Notes: a model not told the origin generated them from the sequence alone. Positions 39,092 through 47,723 are shown, counted from the first letter of the stretch. The stretch: 61,371 nucleotides of DNA from Spirochaetaceae bacterium (GCA_031277165.1 JAISLT010000106.1:1-61371), one strand, 5' to 3'. Translations and numbers: made by a program.

Positions 39092-40738
39092 CTATTCCCA
39101 CTCAATAGTTGCCGGGGGTTTGCTGGAAATATCGTAGGTAACCCGGCCTATGTCTTTGACGGTATTGGTAATACGGGTGGAAATTTCCAGCAGATCCTGT
39201 GGCGGAAAAGGATAGACATCGGCGGTCATGCCATCGGTGCTGGTGATGGCCCGCAGGGCCAGGACCCAGCTGTACCTGCGGACATCCCCCGCCACACCCA
39301 CCGACCGTATAGGAAGAAGCACCGCAAAGGCCTGCCAGATCCTGTCGTAGAGCCGGCGGTTTTTAAGCTCCTCCATAAAGATCGCATCGGCCTTCCGGAG
39401 TATATCGCACTTTTCCTTTGTTACCTCCCCCAGGATCCGAACCCCCAGGCCCGGACCGGGAAAGGGATGGCGGTCTATTACTGTGGGGGAAATCCCCAGG
39501 AGCCGGCCCAGGGCACGGACTTCGTCTTTATAAAGCCGGTCCAGCGGTTCAATGATCCGCCCTTCCCTGCGTTTTGCCTCCACCAGGGGGCTCCCTACGT
39601 TGTGGTGACTTTTTATTACATGGGCCTTTTTGCCAATCCCCTTGCCGCTTTCAATTAAATCGGTATAGAGGGTCCCCTGGGCTAAAAAATAATCCTCCGG
39701 CAGTCCGAGACCTTGCAGTTCCCGTTCCTGGATGCGGATAAAAAGGTCGCCTATGGTTTTTCGTTTTTCCTCGGGGTTCTCTTTTCCCCGCAGGGCAGAA
39801 AGAAATTCTTCTTCGGCCATTATAATATGAAGGTGCCTGGCGCCAAGCTGTTCCAAGGCCGCCCGTACCTGCCCGGTCTCTCCCTGGCGCATAAGGCCGG
39901 TGTCAATATACATAAGATGGACCTGATCCGGATCCAGGGTTTTAAGGAGCAGCGCCGCCGCCACGGTGGAATCCACCCCCCCGGAAATAAGGAGCAGCAC
40001 CGGCGCGGATCCGGCCCTTGCGGCAAGGGAGGTCCTGACCGCCTCCATATGGGCCCCCATGGACCAGCCCTTTTTACAGCGGCAAATTCCAAATACAAAC
40101 GAAGAAAGGATCTCCGTACCCCGCTGGCAGTGGCTTACCTCCGGATGAAACTGGAGGCCATACCAGGGCTTTTCCCTGTGGACCACCACCGCAGGATACC
40201 CCGTTTCACTGGTCCCCACCTCCACAAAACCCGGACCCAGCTTAGTAAGGACATCGCCGTGGCTCATCCATGCGGTAAAGGTCTCGGTCATTTTTCTTCC
40301 GGATTTGGGCCCTTTCCGGGAAACCGCGCCCGAACGCGTAGCCCCCCGGGGATCTTTCCCAAATCCTTTGCCCTCCCGGGATCTCCACCCGGACCTGACC
40401 CGGACTTGTATCCCCCCGTATTCAACCCTTGGCAGGGGTTTGACCTCTCCCCCGTTGTCAAAGTTGATCCGCTGAAGGCCGTAGCATATTCCCAACAGGG
40501 GCAGGCCGCAGCGGTAGATCCGCTGGTCCGGGACGGGTCCCGTGGGGGTATATACCGACTCGGGGGAGCCGGAGAGGATAAGGCCCCGCAGGGAATATCC
40601 GGCATCTTGATCCGCCAGGATCGCTTCCAGGTCCGCATCGCCGGGGATAATCTCCGTATAGACCCCCAGTTCCCGGATACGCCGCCCGATAAGCTGGGTA
40701 GTCTGGCTTCCAAAATCAAGGATAAGTATCTTATCCAT
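39092..40738 (-). CDS. guaA: GMP synthase (glutamine-hydrolysing)
   Basis: 548 residues. It converts XMP, glutamine and ATP to GMP. The class I amidotransferase domain has the catalytic Cys in GICYGLQ and His/Glu in LQFHPEVSH. The PP-loop is SGGVDSTVAAALL (about 245), and the dimerisation domain ends with IGRVTYDISSKPPATIEWE. A basic, Gly/Arg/Lys-rich insert of about 25 residues (about 115-140) lies between VEYGG and TETFTAWMSHGD. purA lies two bases upstream, so these two purine genes share a transcript. Confidence 0.97.
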   Translation of the reverse strand: MDKILILDFGSQTTQLIGRRIRELGVYTEIIPGDADLEAILADQDAGYSLRGLILSGSPESVYTPTGPVPDQRIYRCGLPLLGICYGLQRINFDNGGEVKPLPRVEYGGIQVRVRSGWRSREGKGFGKDPRGATRSGAVSRKGPKSGRKMTETFTAWMSHGDVLTKLGPGFVEVGTSETGYPAVVVHREKPWYGLQFHPEVSHCQRGTEILSSFVFGICRCKKGWSMGAHMEAVRTSLAARAGSAPVLLLISGGVDSTVAAALLLKTLDPDQVHLMYIDTGLMRQGETGQVRAALEQLGARHLHIIMAEEEFLSALRGKENPEEKRKTIGDLFIRIQERELQGLGLPEDYFLAQGTLYTDLIESGKGIGKKAHVIKSHHNVGSPLVEAKRREGRIIEPLDRLYKDEVRALGRLLGISPTVIDRHPFPGPGLGVRILGEVTKEKCDILRKADAIFMEELKNRRLYDRIWQAFAVLLPIRSVGVAGDVRRYSWVLALRAITSTDGMTADVYPFPPQDLLEISTRITNTVKDIGRVTYDISSKPPATIEWE

Positions 40739-40740
40739 AC

Positions 40741-41964
40741 TTAACGCCAGGGGCTTTTACGGATAATTGTGGCCCGTCTGTCGTAACCGACGGAAACTAT
40801 GTCGATGGGGGTTTCGCAGAACCGTTCGATAAACTCGATGTACTCCATGGCTTCCACGGGGAATTCTTCGTAAATAAGCCTGTCCGAAAGGGACTGTTTC
40901 CAGCCGGGGAAACTTCTAAGGACCGGTTTGGCATCGTTAAGTTCCGGGATCGAAGCGGGGAAGGTTTCGACCACCCTGTTCCCGATACGGTAGGCGACGC
41001 AGGCCTTTATTTCTTCCAGGGTATCGTATACATCCAAGTGGGTCATTACAAGGCTGTCTATGGAGTTGGTAAGGCAGGTGTACCGAAGGGCCACCAGATC
41101 CAGGTAGCCGCAGCGCCGGGGCCTGCCGGTGGTTACGCCGTATTCCCGGCCTGTATTCCGGACAAACCGGCACAGTAGATCCTCCGAATCCTTGTCAAAT
41201 TCACTGGGGAAGGGACCGTTACCCACCCTGGTGGAATAGGCCTTAAACACCCCCAGCACCTTGTCCAGGGCCCTGGGGCCTATGCAGCCCCCGATGGCGG
41301 CGCCGGCGGCGCAGGACATGCCGCTGGACACGTAGGGATAGGTGCCATGATCCAGATCAAGCAGCGCCCCCTGGGCTCCCTCAAAAAGTATCTGGGCGTT
41401 CTTGCGGTGCTTTAAAAACGACGCCAGGTCCACCGTCATGGCCTGTAATTTTTCCGCATAGGGGGCCAGGAATTCCCTGTCGGCATCTTCCAGTTCGTTC
41501 ATTCTTTCCGTCCAGGACAGATCCGCCAGCCGGATCCCCTCGCGGTCGCTTTTCATGGAATAGCTAATCCCAATGCCCCGGCCGGTGGTGCCTATGGGTT
41601 TCTTACGCCGGCTGTCCCGTTCCTGATCGATTTCTATGTACCGGGGAAAGACAATATGGGCCCTGTCGGAAATAAAAACTCTGCCGGTGGAATCTATTCC
41701 CCGATCGTTAAGCATGGACAATTCGTTAAAAAGGGCCGTGGGGTCGATCACCATCCCCGCCCCAAGAACCACCAGTTTATCGGGATACAGGATCCCCGCG
41801 GGGATTAAATGCAGGGCATATTCCTGGTCGCCTATTACAATGGTATGCCCCGCGTTTGCGCCGCCGGAAAACCGAACAATTACCTGGGCTTCGTTTGCCA
41901 AATAGTCGACAATTTTGCCCTTACCTTCGTCACCCCATTGGGCGCCTATGACAACCACTTTCAT
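40741..41964 (-). CDS. purA: Adenylosuccinate synthetase
   Basis: 407 residues. It makes adenylosuccinate from IMP, aspartate and GTP, the first committed step to AMP. The P-loop-like start MKVVVIGAQWGDEGKGKIVD with the catalytic Asp, GGANAGHT, and TTGRGIGISYSMKSDREGIR (IMP site) are all present. It is slightly shorter than the usual 425-430. It is first of the purA-guaA pair, so the IMP branch to AMP and the final GMP step are co-expressed. No ribosome site is obvious before the ATG. Confidence 0.96.
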   Translation of the reverse strand: MKVVVIGAQWGDEGKGKIVDYLANEAQVIVRFSGGANAGHTIVIGDQEYALHLIPAGILYPDKLVVLGAGMVIDPTALFNELSMLNDRGIDSTGRVFISDRAHIVFPRYIEIDQERDSRRKKPIGTTGRGIGISYSMKSDREGIRLADLSWTERMNELEDADREFLAPYAEKLQAMTVDLASFLKHRKNAQILFEGAQGALLDLDHGTYPYVSSGMSCAAGAAIGGCIGPRALDKVLGVFKAYSTRVGNGPFPSEFDKDSEDLLCRFVRNTGREYGVTTGRPRRCGYLDLVALRYTCLTNSIDSLVMTHLDVYDTLEEIKACVAYRIGNRVVETFPASIPELNDAKPVLRSFPGWKQSLSDRLIYEEFPVEAMEYIEFIERFCETPIDIVSVGYDRRATIIRKSPWR

Positions 41965-42120
41965 GGCACTAAGGATATAAAAGAAAGGAAGTTAAAACAA
42001 GCATGCAGGACCAGGCATATAAGAAAGTGGAAAGGGAGCTATACTTGGCATGGTTTTCCGGGAGGGGTTCCAAAATATCAGCCCCTGGAGCGGCTGTGAA
42101 GGTCTTCCCCGCGGTCTTGG

Positions 42121-42897
42121 TTAAAGCCTTCGGCAGATTTGGGAAAGGGGAGCCACGGAAATTCCCCCGGCGGCAAAGGCTCCGGTAAGCTTCTGCGCAA
42201 AAAGCAGGGCTTTTTCGCCGTCGCCGTGGATACAGACCGAATCCGCCGTGACGGAAATTTCCCTGCCGGTAAGGGTCCGGACTTTTCCGGTTTTTACCAT
42301 GCCCACAACCCGGTTAAGGGCTTCGTCTTCGCTGGTAATCAGCGAACCGGGTTTTGAGCGGGGGGAAAGGGAACCGTCCTCTTCGTAGGAGCGGTCTGCA
42401 AAAACTTCCTGGGCGGCGGTTAGCCCCGCATCCCTGGCGGCTTTTACCATGCAGCTTCCTGCCAGAACAAGCAGAATAAGCCGGGGGTTTATTTCTTTCA
42501 CCGCCTCTGCAATTGCCCGGGCCAGTTCCATATCCTTGGCCGCCATGTTGTAAAGCGCCCCATGGGGTTTAACATGGACCAGGGGAATATCCGCGGCCCG
42601 GCAAAACCCATCCAGGGCGCCGACCTGGTACTGTACCGCGGCCTTTACCTCTTCAAAAGAAAGGGCCATCTGACGCCGCCCAAACCCTGCCAGGTCGGGA
42701 AATCCCGGATGGGCCCCCGCCGCAGCGCCGTGTTTTTTAACCAGGGCAACGGTCCGCCGCATTACCAGGGGATCCCCCCCATGGAAACCGCAGGCAATGT
42801 TGGCGGAAGAAACCAGGGGGATAATTTCTTCATCGCAGCCCATTTTCCAGGGGCCAAAACTTTCCCCCAGATCGCAGTTTAAATCAACCATTATCAT
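42121..42897 (-). CDS. pxpA: 5-oxoprolinase subunit A (LamB/YcsF family)
   Basis: About 258 residues from the ATG at 42897, five bases after GTGGAG. The family block VDLNCDLGESFGPWKMG opens the protein, followed by NIACGFHGGDPLVMRRTV and GAHPGFPDLAGFGRRQM. PxpA works with PxpB and PxpC to hydrolyse 5-oxoproline to glutamate with ATP. It is the last gene of the cluster, 66 bases after the DUF1445 gene. Members are usually about 250 residues, so it is full length. Confidence 0.95.
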   Translation of the reverse strand: MIMVDLNCDLGESFGPWKMGCDEEIIPLVSSANIACGFHGGDPLVMRRTVALVKKHGAAAGAHPGFPDLAGFGRRQMALSFEEVKAAVQYQVGALDGFCRAADIPLVHVKPHGALYNMAAKDMELARAIAEAVKEINPRLILLVLAGSCMVKAARDAGLTAAQEVFADRSYEEDGSLSPRSKPGSLITSEDEALNRVVGMVKTGKVRTLTGREISVTADSVCIHGDGEKALLFAQKLTGAFAAGGISVAPLSQICRRL

Positions 42898-42963
42898 GAC
42901 AGCTCCACAGACGGGATAGATCACCGGAATCTGCCGTGGGCAGAACACCGGTTTGAAAACCCC

Positions 42964-43746
42964 TCACTTTAAAAGTACATTTTTCACATCCGTAATAAGC
43001 ATGTGTCCCGGCGCATGGGTAATGGCAATCGATGGTTTGGCGCTCATAATTACCGACTGGGGGGTAACGCCGCAGGCCCAAAATACGGGGACTTCACCCT
43101 GCTTTATTGTTACCGGGTCTCCAAAGTCAGGTCTGGCGATGTCGCCGATTCCGATTGCCAGGGGATCGCCGATATGCACGGGGGCCCCGTGGACCCTGGG
43201 CATTGAGGCGGTAACCGTTACCGCCCTAACCACCAGTTCCGGCAAAATGGGCCGCATACTTACAACCATTTTTCCATGGAATATCCCGGCGCTTTCGCAG
43301 TCGATGTTTGTGATATACATGGGAACATTCTTTCCCTCTTCAATGTGGCGCACGGGAATATCGCCGGCGATCATTTCCGATTCAAAGGAAAAACTGCATC
43401 CAATAAGAAAACTTACAAAGTCGTCCCGCCAGAATTTTGACACATCCGTATATTCCCCCTCCAGGATCCCCTCTTTATAGATTCTGTATTTGGGAATATC
43501 CCGGGCAATATCCGCCCCAGGGGCGATCTTCCTTAGGCTGCGGCTTCCCCGGTCGCTTACTTCCAAAACAGGGCAGCTTTTAGGATTCCGCTGGGTAAAA
43601 AGAAGAAAGTCGTAGGCGTATTCGGCGGGAAGGACCGCCAGGTTTGCCTGGGCGTACCCCTCACACATTCCCGATGTATGGCGGGTGATCTTTTCTTCCC
43701 GGATAAGGGCCCGGACTTCCCGGGGAAGCGCCTTTGCATAATCCAT
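42964..43746 (-). CDS. DUF1445 protein: D-glutamate cyclase-type subunit (YcsI-like)
   Basis: 260 residues, soluble. Characteristic runs are HTSGMCEGYAQANLAVLP near 23, FWRDDFVSFLIGCSFSFE near 105 and VFWACGVTPQSVIM near 220. DUF1445 is the N-terminal half of mammalian D-glutamate cyclase (DGLUCY), and YcsI of B. subtilis sits in the same operon as the 5-oxoprolinase genes. The other half of DGLUCY is DUF4392, encoded three genes upstream in this cluster. AAGGA lies seven bases before the ATG. A hairpin at 43872-43901 separates it from pxpC. Confidence 0.85.
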   Translation of the reverse strand: MDYAKALPREVRALIREEKITRHTSGMCEGYAQANLAVLPAEYAYDFLLFTQRNPKSCPVLEVSDRGSRSLRKIAPGADIARDIPKYRIYKEGILEGEYTDVSKFWRDDFVSFLIGCSFSFESEMIAGDIPVRHIEEGKNVPMYITNIDCESAGIFHGKMVVSMRPILPELVVRAVTVTASMPRVHGAPVHIGDPLAIGIGDIARPDFGDPVTIKQGEVPVFWACGVTPQSVIMSAKPSIAITHAPGHMLITDVKNVLLK

Positions 43747-43871
43747 ACTGTGTCCTTATGGCATTCATACCCGGCCGCGGCAAAACCCTGCGCTTGGGAA
43801 ACCATAAGCCGGCAAGCCGGACCGGTTTTAAAACCGTCCTCGTATCTTGTAAACACCCTGCATCTAAAGAA

Positions 43872-43901
43872 GCTTTCCAAAAAACTGATTTTTGGGAAAG
43901 C
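43872..43901. repeat. Hairpin GCTTTCCaAAAA...TTTTtGGGAAAGC inside the D-amino acid gene set
   Basis: Ten-base arms around a short AACTGA loop. It is a member of the dispersed CCAAAAC/GTTTTGG family. It lies in the 164-base spacer between the stop of pxpC and the start of the DUF1445 gene, so it may attenuate or process the transcript. Confidence 0.65.
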
Positions 43902-43910
43902 CTCTTTTGC

Positions 43911-44885
43911 TTAGTCTTTCCACTCCATTAGTTTAATTGCTTTTTCGGTTTTAATATAGATCCCCTCTGCCCGCCGGGGGCTTATGCGCTTAAAACGAAC
44001 CGCCGATCCTCCGGGGGCTTGGGCAAGAAGCCATAGATCCCGGGTAATAAGGGCCCCGATCTTTGCGTAGCCCCCGGTGGTCTGCCGGTCGTTTAAAAGA
44101 ACAATGGGCTTTCCCGATCCGGGGACCTGGACAGCCCCCAGGGCTATACCATCGGAAACGATGCCCGTTCCTCCGGCGGAAACGATCCCGGGGCCCTCCA
44201 GCCGCACCCCCATGCGATCGCTGTCGTTTCCCACCGTATAAAGGGAGTGGTAAAAGGTACACAGGCCGGTCCTGGTAAAAAGCCCCGCCTGTATTCCCTC
44301 CACCACATGAAGAACCAGGGGATCCTGCGGGGTATACGGGCGGGGCATGCCAAGATCCTTTAAAGATCCCCGCCGGGGCGGAACAAAGGACCGTATGACT
44401 CCGGGGGAATGTACCGGAACCCTGGGAAAAACAATATGATCCTTCGATTCAAGTTTTCTTCCCATAAATCCCCCAAGGCGGGCCCTAAGGTTTGTGGAAC
44501 GGCTTCCCAGGATCTGCGGAATATCCAAGCCCCCGGCGGCGGCAAGGTAACTCCGCAGTCCCCGGACCGCAAAGGAGGTATAGAGAATGTCCCCCTTTAC
44601 AACCGCCGTGGTCCGGTTCATGGCCAGGGATTTTCCGTTAAGCAGGGGCTCCATGTCTGCGCCGGTAAGGGCGATACTGCCGGGGCCGTCAAAAACCACG
44701 GAAGATCCCCGGAGGGTCATTTCCAGGGCCGCCTCTTCCGGCGGGTTCCCCACCAGAAAATTTGCCAGGCGGAAGGAAAACCCGTCCAGGGCTCCGGCGG
44801 GGGAAAAGCCCCTGTCCATATATCCCCGCCGGCCCAGGTCCTGGACGGTGGTAAGAAATCCCGGATCAATAATTGTCATTCCCAC
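43911..44885 (-). CDS. pxpC: 5-oxoprolinase subunit C (KipA family)
   Basis: 324 residues. GTG at 44885 five bases after AGGAGG; an ATG two codons later is an alternative. It opens TIIDPGFLTTVQDLGRRGYM and has the family's AGALDGFSFRLANFLVGN and the C-terminal GSGKPIVLLNDRQTTGGYAKIG. The fold is a cyclophilin-like, biotin-carboxyltransferase-type domain. It pairs with PxpB and PxpA in ATP-dependent cleavage of 5-oxoproline. It is separated from pxpB by a 149-base structured repeat instead of the usual direct overlap. Confidence 0.94.
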   Translation of the reverse strand: MGMTIIDPGFLTTVQDLGRRGYMDRGFSPAGALDGFSFRLANFLVGNPPEEAALEMTLRGSSVVFDGPGSIALTGADMEPLLNGKSLAMNRTTAVVKGDILYTSFAVRGLRSYLAAAGGLDIPQILGSRSTNLRARLGGFMGRKLESKDHIVFPRVPVHSPGVIRSFVPPRRGSLKDLGMPRPYTPQDPLVLHVVEGIQAGLFTRTGLCTFYHSLYTVGNDSDRMGVRLEGPGIVSAGGTGIVSDGIALGAVQVPGSGKPIVLLNDRQTTGGYAKIGALITRDLWLLAQAPGGSAVRFKRISPRRAEGIYIKTEKAIKLMEWKD

Positions 44886-44895
44886 GGCGTCCTCC

Positions 44896-45032
44896 TAGGA
44901 GCCTGTTGCACTTCGTGGATTTTTTGCATATTCATGCAAAAAATCCCGATTCTCGGGCTCCTTTGGCAGTTTGCAAGGTATAAATTCACTTTCGTGAATT
45001 TTTATACAATTTATGCGCGAAGCGCAACAAAC
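44896..45032 (+). repeat. Structured repeat between pxpC and pxpB: three stem-loops
   Basis: Reads TAGGAGCCTGTTGCACTTCG, then hairpin TTTTTTGCAT-ATTC-ATGCAAAAAA, then CCCGATTCTCGGGCTC. The outer GAGCC/GGGCTC arms close the first block. A second block is closed by GCAGTTTG and CAAACTGC and contains GTATAAATTCAC-TTTC-GTGAATTTTTATAC and GCGC-GAA-GCGC. Related copies are at 31.6, 36.4 and 17.0 kb. There is no open frame of note. Located inside an operon, it could be a small structured RNA, an attenuator or a mobile repeat. Confidence 0.75.
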
Positions 45033-45034
45033 TG

Positions 45035-45784
45035 CTAGGGGTGTAGATCTGCGGGGCTGCCGGGAAGATCCGCCGCCGGTTCCCGCCTGCAGGAAAATTT
45101 TTCCTCCTCCACGGCCCGGGCAATGTCCTGGTACTCGCCGGAACTGACCGGATAAAATACAATATAATCGCCGGGGCGGTATAAAAAGGGATTTTCCCGC
45201 CGGGGATCATAGGGCCTAACCGGGGTTTGTCCGATTAGCTGCCATCCTCCGGGGGATTCCAGGGGGTAGATCCCCGTTTGGGCCCCGCCGATTCCCACCG
45301 CGCCGGCGGGGATCTTTACCCGGGGCGTGGCAAGCCGGGGCGTTTCCAGCGCCGGATCAAGCCCCCCCAGGTAGGGAAACCCCGGCAAAAATCCCAGCAT
45401 GTAAATCCGGTACGCCGGCCCCGCATGACGTCTGACTATTTCCTGGGAAGAAAGGCCCGTATGGGCAGAAACGGTTTCCATGTCCGGGGAAAAGGGGCCG
45501 TCGTAGCAAACCGGGATATAAATTGTTTCCCGGAAAAGAGCCCCGGTGTCCCGGATTTTTTTTATCCGCCGCCGGAGCATTCCTCCAAGGGACCGGCGGG
45601 AAACGGCCAGGGGATCAAAGCACACCAGAAGGGACGCATAGGCGGGGATAGTGTCCAGGATCCCCGGAAGGGGCCTGCTTCGCAGGCTTTCCGCCAGGGC
45701 ATGAACACGGTCATTCAGTTCCGGGGAAATTGTCCGCCCAAATTCCACGCAAAGGGCGCCGTCTCCGGCGGGGTATATGTCCAT
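45035..45784 (-). CDS. pxpB: 5-oxoprolinase subunit B (KipI family)
   Basis: 249 residues. It starts with GDGALCVEFGRTISPELN and has the signature LGFLPGFPYLGGLDPALETPR plus VGIGGAQTGIYPLESPGGWQLIG. It forms a complex with PxpC; in B. subtilis the homologue KipI was first described as a kinase inhibitor but the enzymatic role is now accepted. The ATG at 45784 comes three bases after the stop of the DUF4392 gene. The gene ends just before the structured repeat. Confidence 0.95.
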   Translation of the reverse strand: MDIYPAGDGALCVEFGRTISPELNDRVHALAESLRSRPLPGILDTIPAYASLLVCFDPLAVSRRSLGGMLRRRIKKIRDTGALFRETIYIPVCYDGPFSPDMETVSAHTGLSSQEIVRRHAGPAYRIYMLGFLPGFPYLGGLDPALETPRLATPRVKIPAGAVGIGGAQTGIYPLESPGGWQLIGQTPVRPYDPRRENPFLYRPGDYIVFYPVSSGEYQDIARAVEEEKFSCRREPAADLPGSPADLHP

Positions 45785-45787
45785 GCC

Positions 45788-46870
45788 CTAGTCCCGGGGA
45801 ACAGCGGCGGATGGGATTTCCACGAGGGGGGGGCTCAGTCCGGGAAGGGAATTAAAAAACCCCCCGGCTATGGTTTTTTCGAACCAGGTTTTGCAGGTTT
45901 CTTCCAGTTCCAACGCGGAACGGACAGAACCGTTCATCAAGGTAATAATTCCCTTGTTTTTTTCAATATCCATGCCGTCAACCGCGGGAATCGCCTCGCC
46001 GTACATGTCGATGAGGCCGCATTCGTTGGCCGCCGCCAGGGCTTGCTCTTCCAGTTCCGGCAGGTACAGCGCCTGGGGGTTCCGTGTAAGCCAGGCCATG
46101 GCCGAGGCAATTCCCCAGGCCCCCCAATTTGAAACCGTGGCGGTAAGGACCGTATCCGCGGCGGACGCCGCCGCAGCTCCGCCGCCGCAGCCGCAGGAAC
46201 ATTCCGCCGCATAGGGAATATACCGGGCCAGATGGGGGCCAAGAACGCCCATGCCGCATTCGTTCCCCAGATCCCCTATGGCCAGGGTGGGAACCCCCTT
46301 TTTTTGAAGCTCCTTAAAAAGCAGATCGCTCTTTGCCTCCAGGGAACTTACATCGATTCCCAGGGCATTGTGGTACACCCCCCTGGCGTTTGCCCCCGCC
46401 GCTTCAATGGCAATGCAAAACGACGGGAGTCCCTCCTGGGCCATAATCCGTTCCGCCTCTGCGGGGGCCGCGGCCGGATCCTTGGTAAAGGCCAGCGTTT
46501 TTGCGGGAAACTCCATCAGGGCCGCAAGCCGTTCCATGGCGGGTTTTGCCTCCTCCGGCACAATGAACAGGGGCCTTACCCCGCAGCTTCGTACCAGGGT
46601 CCGGGCCAGGGCGGCGGCTCCCACGGGGCCGTCGGTTTCCTGCCTGTTAAAGGGGTGCAGCACAAAACCCGTGATAATGTAAACCCTATCCCCCCCCCTA
46701 AGGACCGAAAGCAGCTTCGCCGCCGCATTCATCGTAGGGGGTTCCCCCCGGGTAAGTGCCAGAGCCCCCTGGTACAGGATTGTACACACCCCGTAACCCC
46801 GGGGATCAATGTTACTAAGGTGGTCCAGGGTTTTCCCAAGGTTGTACCGGGTTAATTCTGTCTGGGTCAT
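45788..46870 (-). CDS. DUF4392 protein: second D-glutamate cyclase half
   Basis: About 360 residues from the ATG at 46870, which follows the stop of the aminotransferase gene by two bases; an in-frame TTG at 46906 is an alternative. Segments such as NIDPRGYGVCTILYQGALAL, VYIITGFVLHPFNRQETDGP and AIGDLGNECGMGVL match DUF4392, the C-terminal domain of mammalian D-glutamate cyclase. A Cys/Gly-rich stretch, CSCGCGGG, is near residue 230. Together with the DUF1445 gene it would reconstitute a split DGLUCY that turns D-glutamate into 5-oxo-D-proline. The role is inferred. Confidence 0.83.
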   Translation of the reverse strand: MTQTELTRYNLGKTLDHLSNIDPRGYGVCTILYQGALALTRGEPPTMNAAAKLLSVLRGGDRVYIITGFVLHPFNRQETDGPVGAAALARTLVRSCGVRPLFIVPEEAKPAMERLAALMEFPAKTLAFTKDPAAAPAEAERIMAQEGLPSFCIAIEAAGANARGVYHNALGIDVSSLEAKSDLLFKELQKKGVPTLAIGDLGNECGMGVLGPHLARYIPYAAECSCGCGGGAAAASAADTVLTATVSNWGAWGIASAMAWLTRNPQALYLPELEEQALAAANECGLIDMYGEAIPAVDGMDIEKNKGIITLMNGSVRSALELEETCKTWFEKTIAGGFFNSLPGLSPPLVEIPSAAVPRD

Positions 46871-46874
46871 GGTA

Positions 46875-47723
46875 CTAGGACTTACCGTAACCGGTGGCTT
46901 CGGCAAAATCCCCCATCACCCGGTCCTGGATTTTTTTTAGCAGTTCCGGAGCCCTGCCCCCCACGGGTCTGCCGTCAATACAATCCACCCCCAGGCCCAG
47001 GGTACTTGTGCTGGAAACAAGTACCTCGTCGGCGTTAAATAGTTCCTCCAGGGTAAAGTCCCGTTCTTCCACGGGAATCCCCAGTTCCCCGCAGGCCTGG
47101 GCAAGGTGGCTCCGGGCAATTCCCGGCAGGATATACCTATCCGCGGGGTGGGTAATGAACCTTCCGTCTTTGATAATATGCACATTGCTATGGGCACATT
47201 CGGTAACAATAGGGCCCCGGTGAAAAACCGCCTCGTGGGCCCCCGCTTCCTGGGCCCGCTGGGCGGCGATAACGCTGGGGATAAGGTTAAGGGTTTTAAT
47301 ATTGCAGTGTAGAAACCGGGTGTCTTCCACCGTAATAAGTTTAACCTTCCGGCTTAAATCGGCCACGGAGGCTTTTTTAATCATCACCCACAGGTTGGAT
47401 TTTCCCCCGGGAAAGGGGTGGCCGCGCCGGCCGGTTCCGCGGGTTGCCTGCCAATAAACAAGCACCTGATCATGATCAACCTTGGTTACCAGATCTTCCA
47501 GTATCGATTTAAGTTCTTCCTTTGTAAAGTCCAGGACAATTTCCAAGAGCTTGGCGCTGTTAAAAAACCTGTTTATATGCCTATCCGCCAGATAAATTGT
47601 TTTTTTATAGCAGATTGCCGCATCGTACACGCCGTCCCCAAAGTAACATCCCCGGTCATTCATGGGGACTGTCATTTCGTCCAGGGGGCCCCATTTTCCA
47701 TTATAATACCCCAATGCGTCCAT
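46875..47723 (-). CDS. dat: D-amino acid (D-alanine) aminotransferase
   Basis: 282 residues from the ATG at 47723, six bases after GGAGGTGA; a GTG/ATG upstream would put that ribosome site inside the gene and is rejected. PLP fold type IV: QATRGTGRRGHPFP near 85-98, the PLP Lys in NIKTLNLIPSVIAAQ (about 140), THPADRYILPGIAR and STSTLGLGV. These favour D-alanine aminotransferase over branched-chain or ADC lyase relatives. It interconverts D-Ala/2-oxoglutarate and pyruvate/D-Glu. It is first gene of the six-gene set and supplies or uses D-glutamate. Confidence 0.88.
   Translation of the reverse strand: MDALGYYNGKWGPLDEMTVPMNDRGCYFGDGVYDAAICYKKTIYLADRHINRFFNSAKLLEIVLDFTKEELKSILEDLVTKVDHDQVLVYWQATRGTGRRGHPFPGGKSNLWVMIKKASVADLSRKVKLITVEDTRFLHCNIKTLNLIPSVIAAQRAQEAGAHEAVFHRGPIVTECAHSNVHIIKDGRFITHPADRYILPGIARSHLAQACGELGIPVEERDFTLEELFNADEVLVSSTSTLGLGVDCIDGRPVGGRAPELLKKIQDRVMGDFAEATGYGKS

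Noticed and set aside
39713-40744. A 343-codon plus-strand open frame opposite guaA
   Set aside because: Shadow of the conserved guaA gene; no domain pattern.
44896-45032. tRNA or known riboswitch
   Set aside because: No cloverleaf, no CCA-like end and no match to riboswitch cores that I know; related copies lie at unrelated genes.
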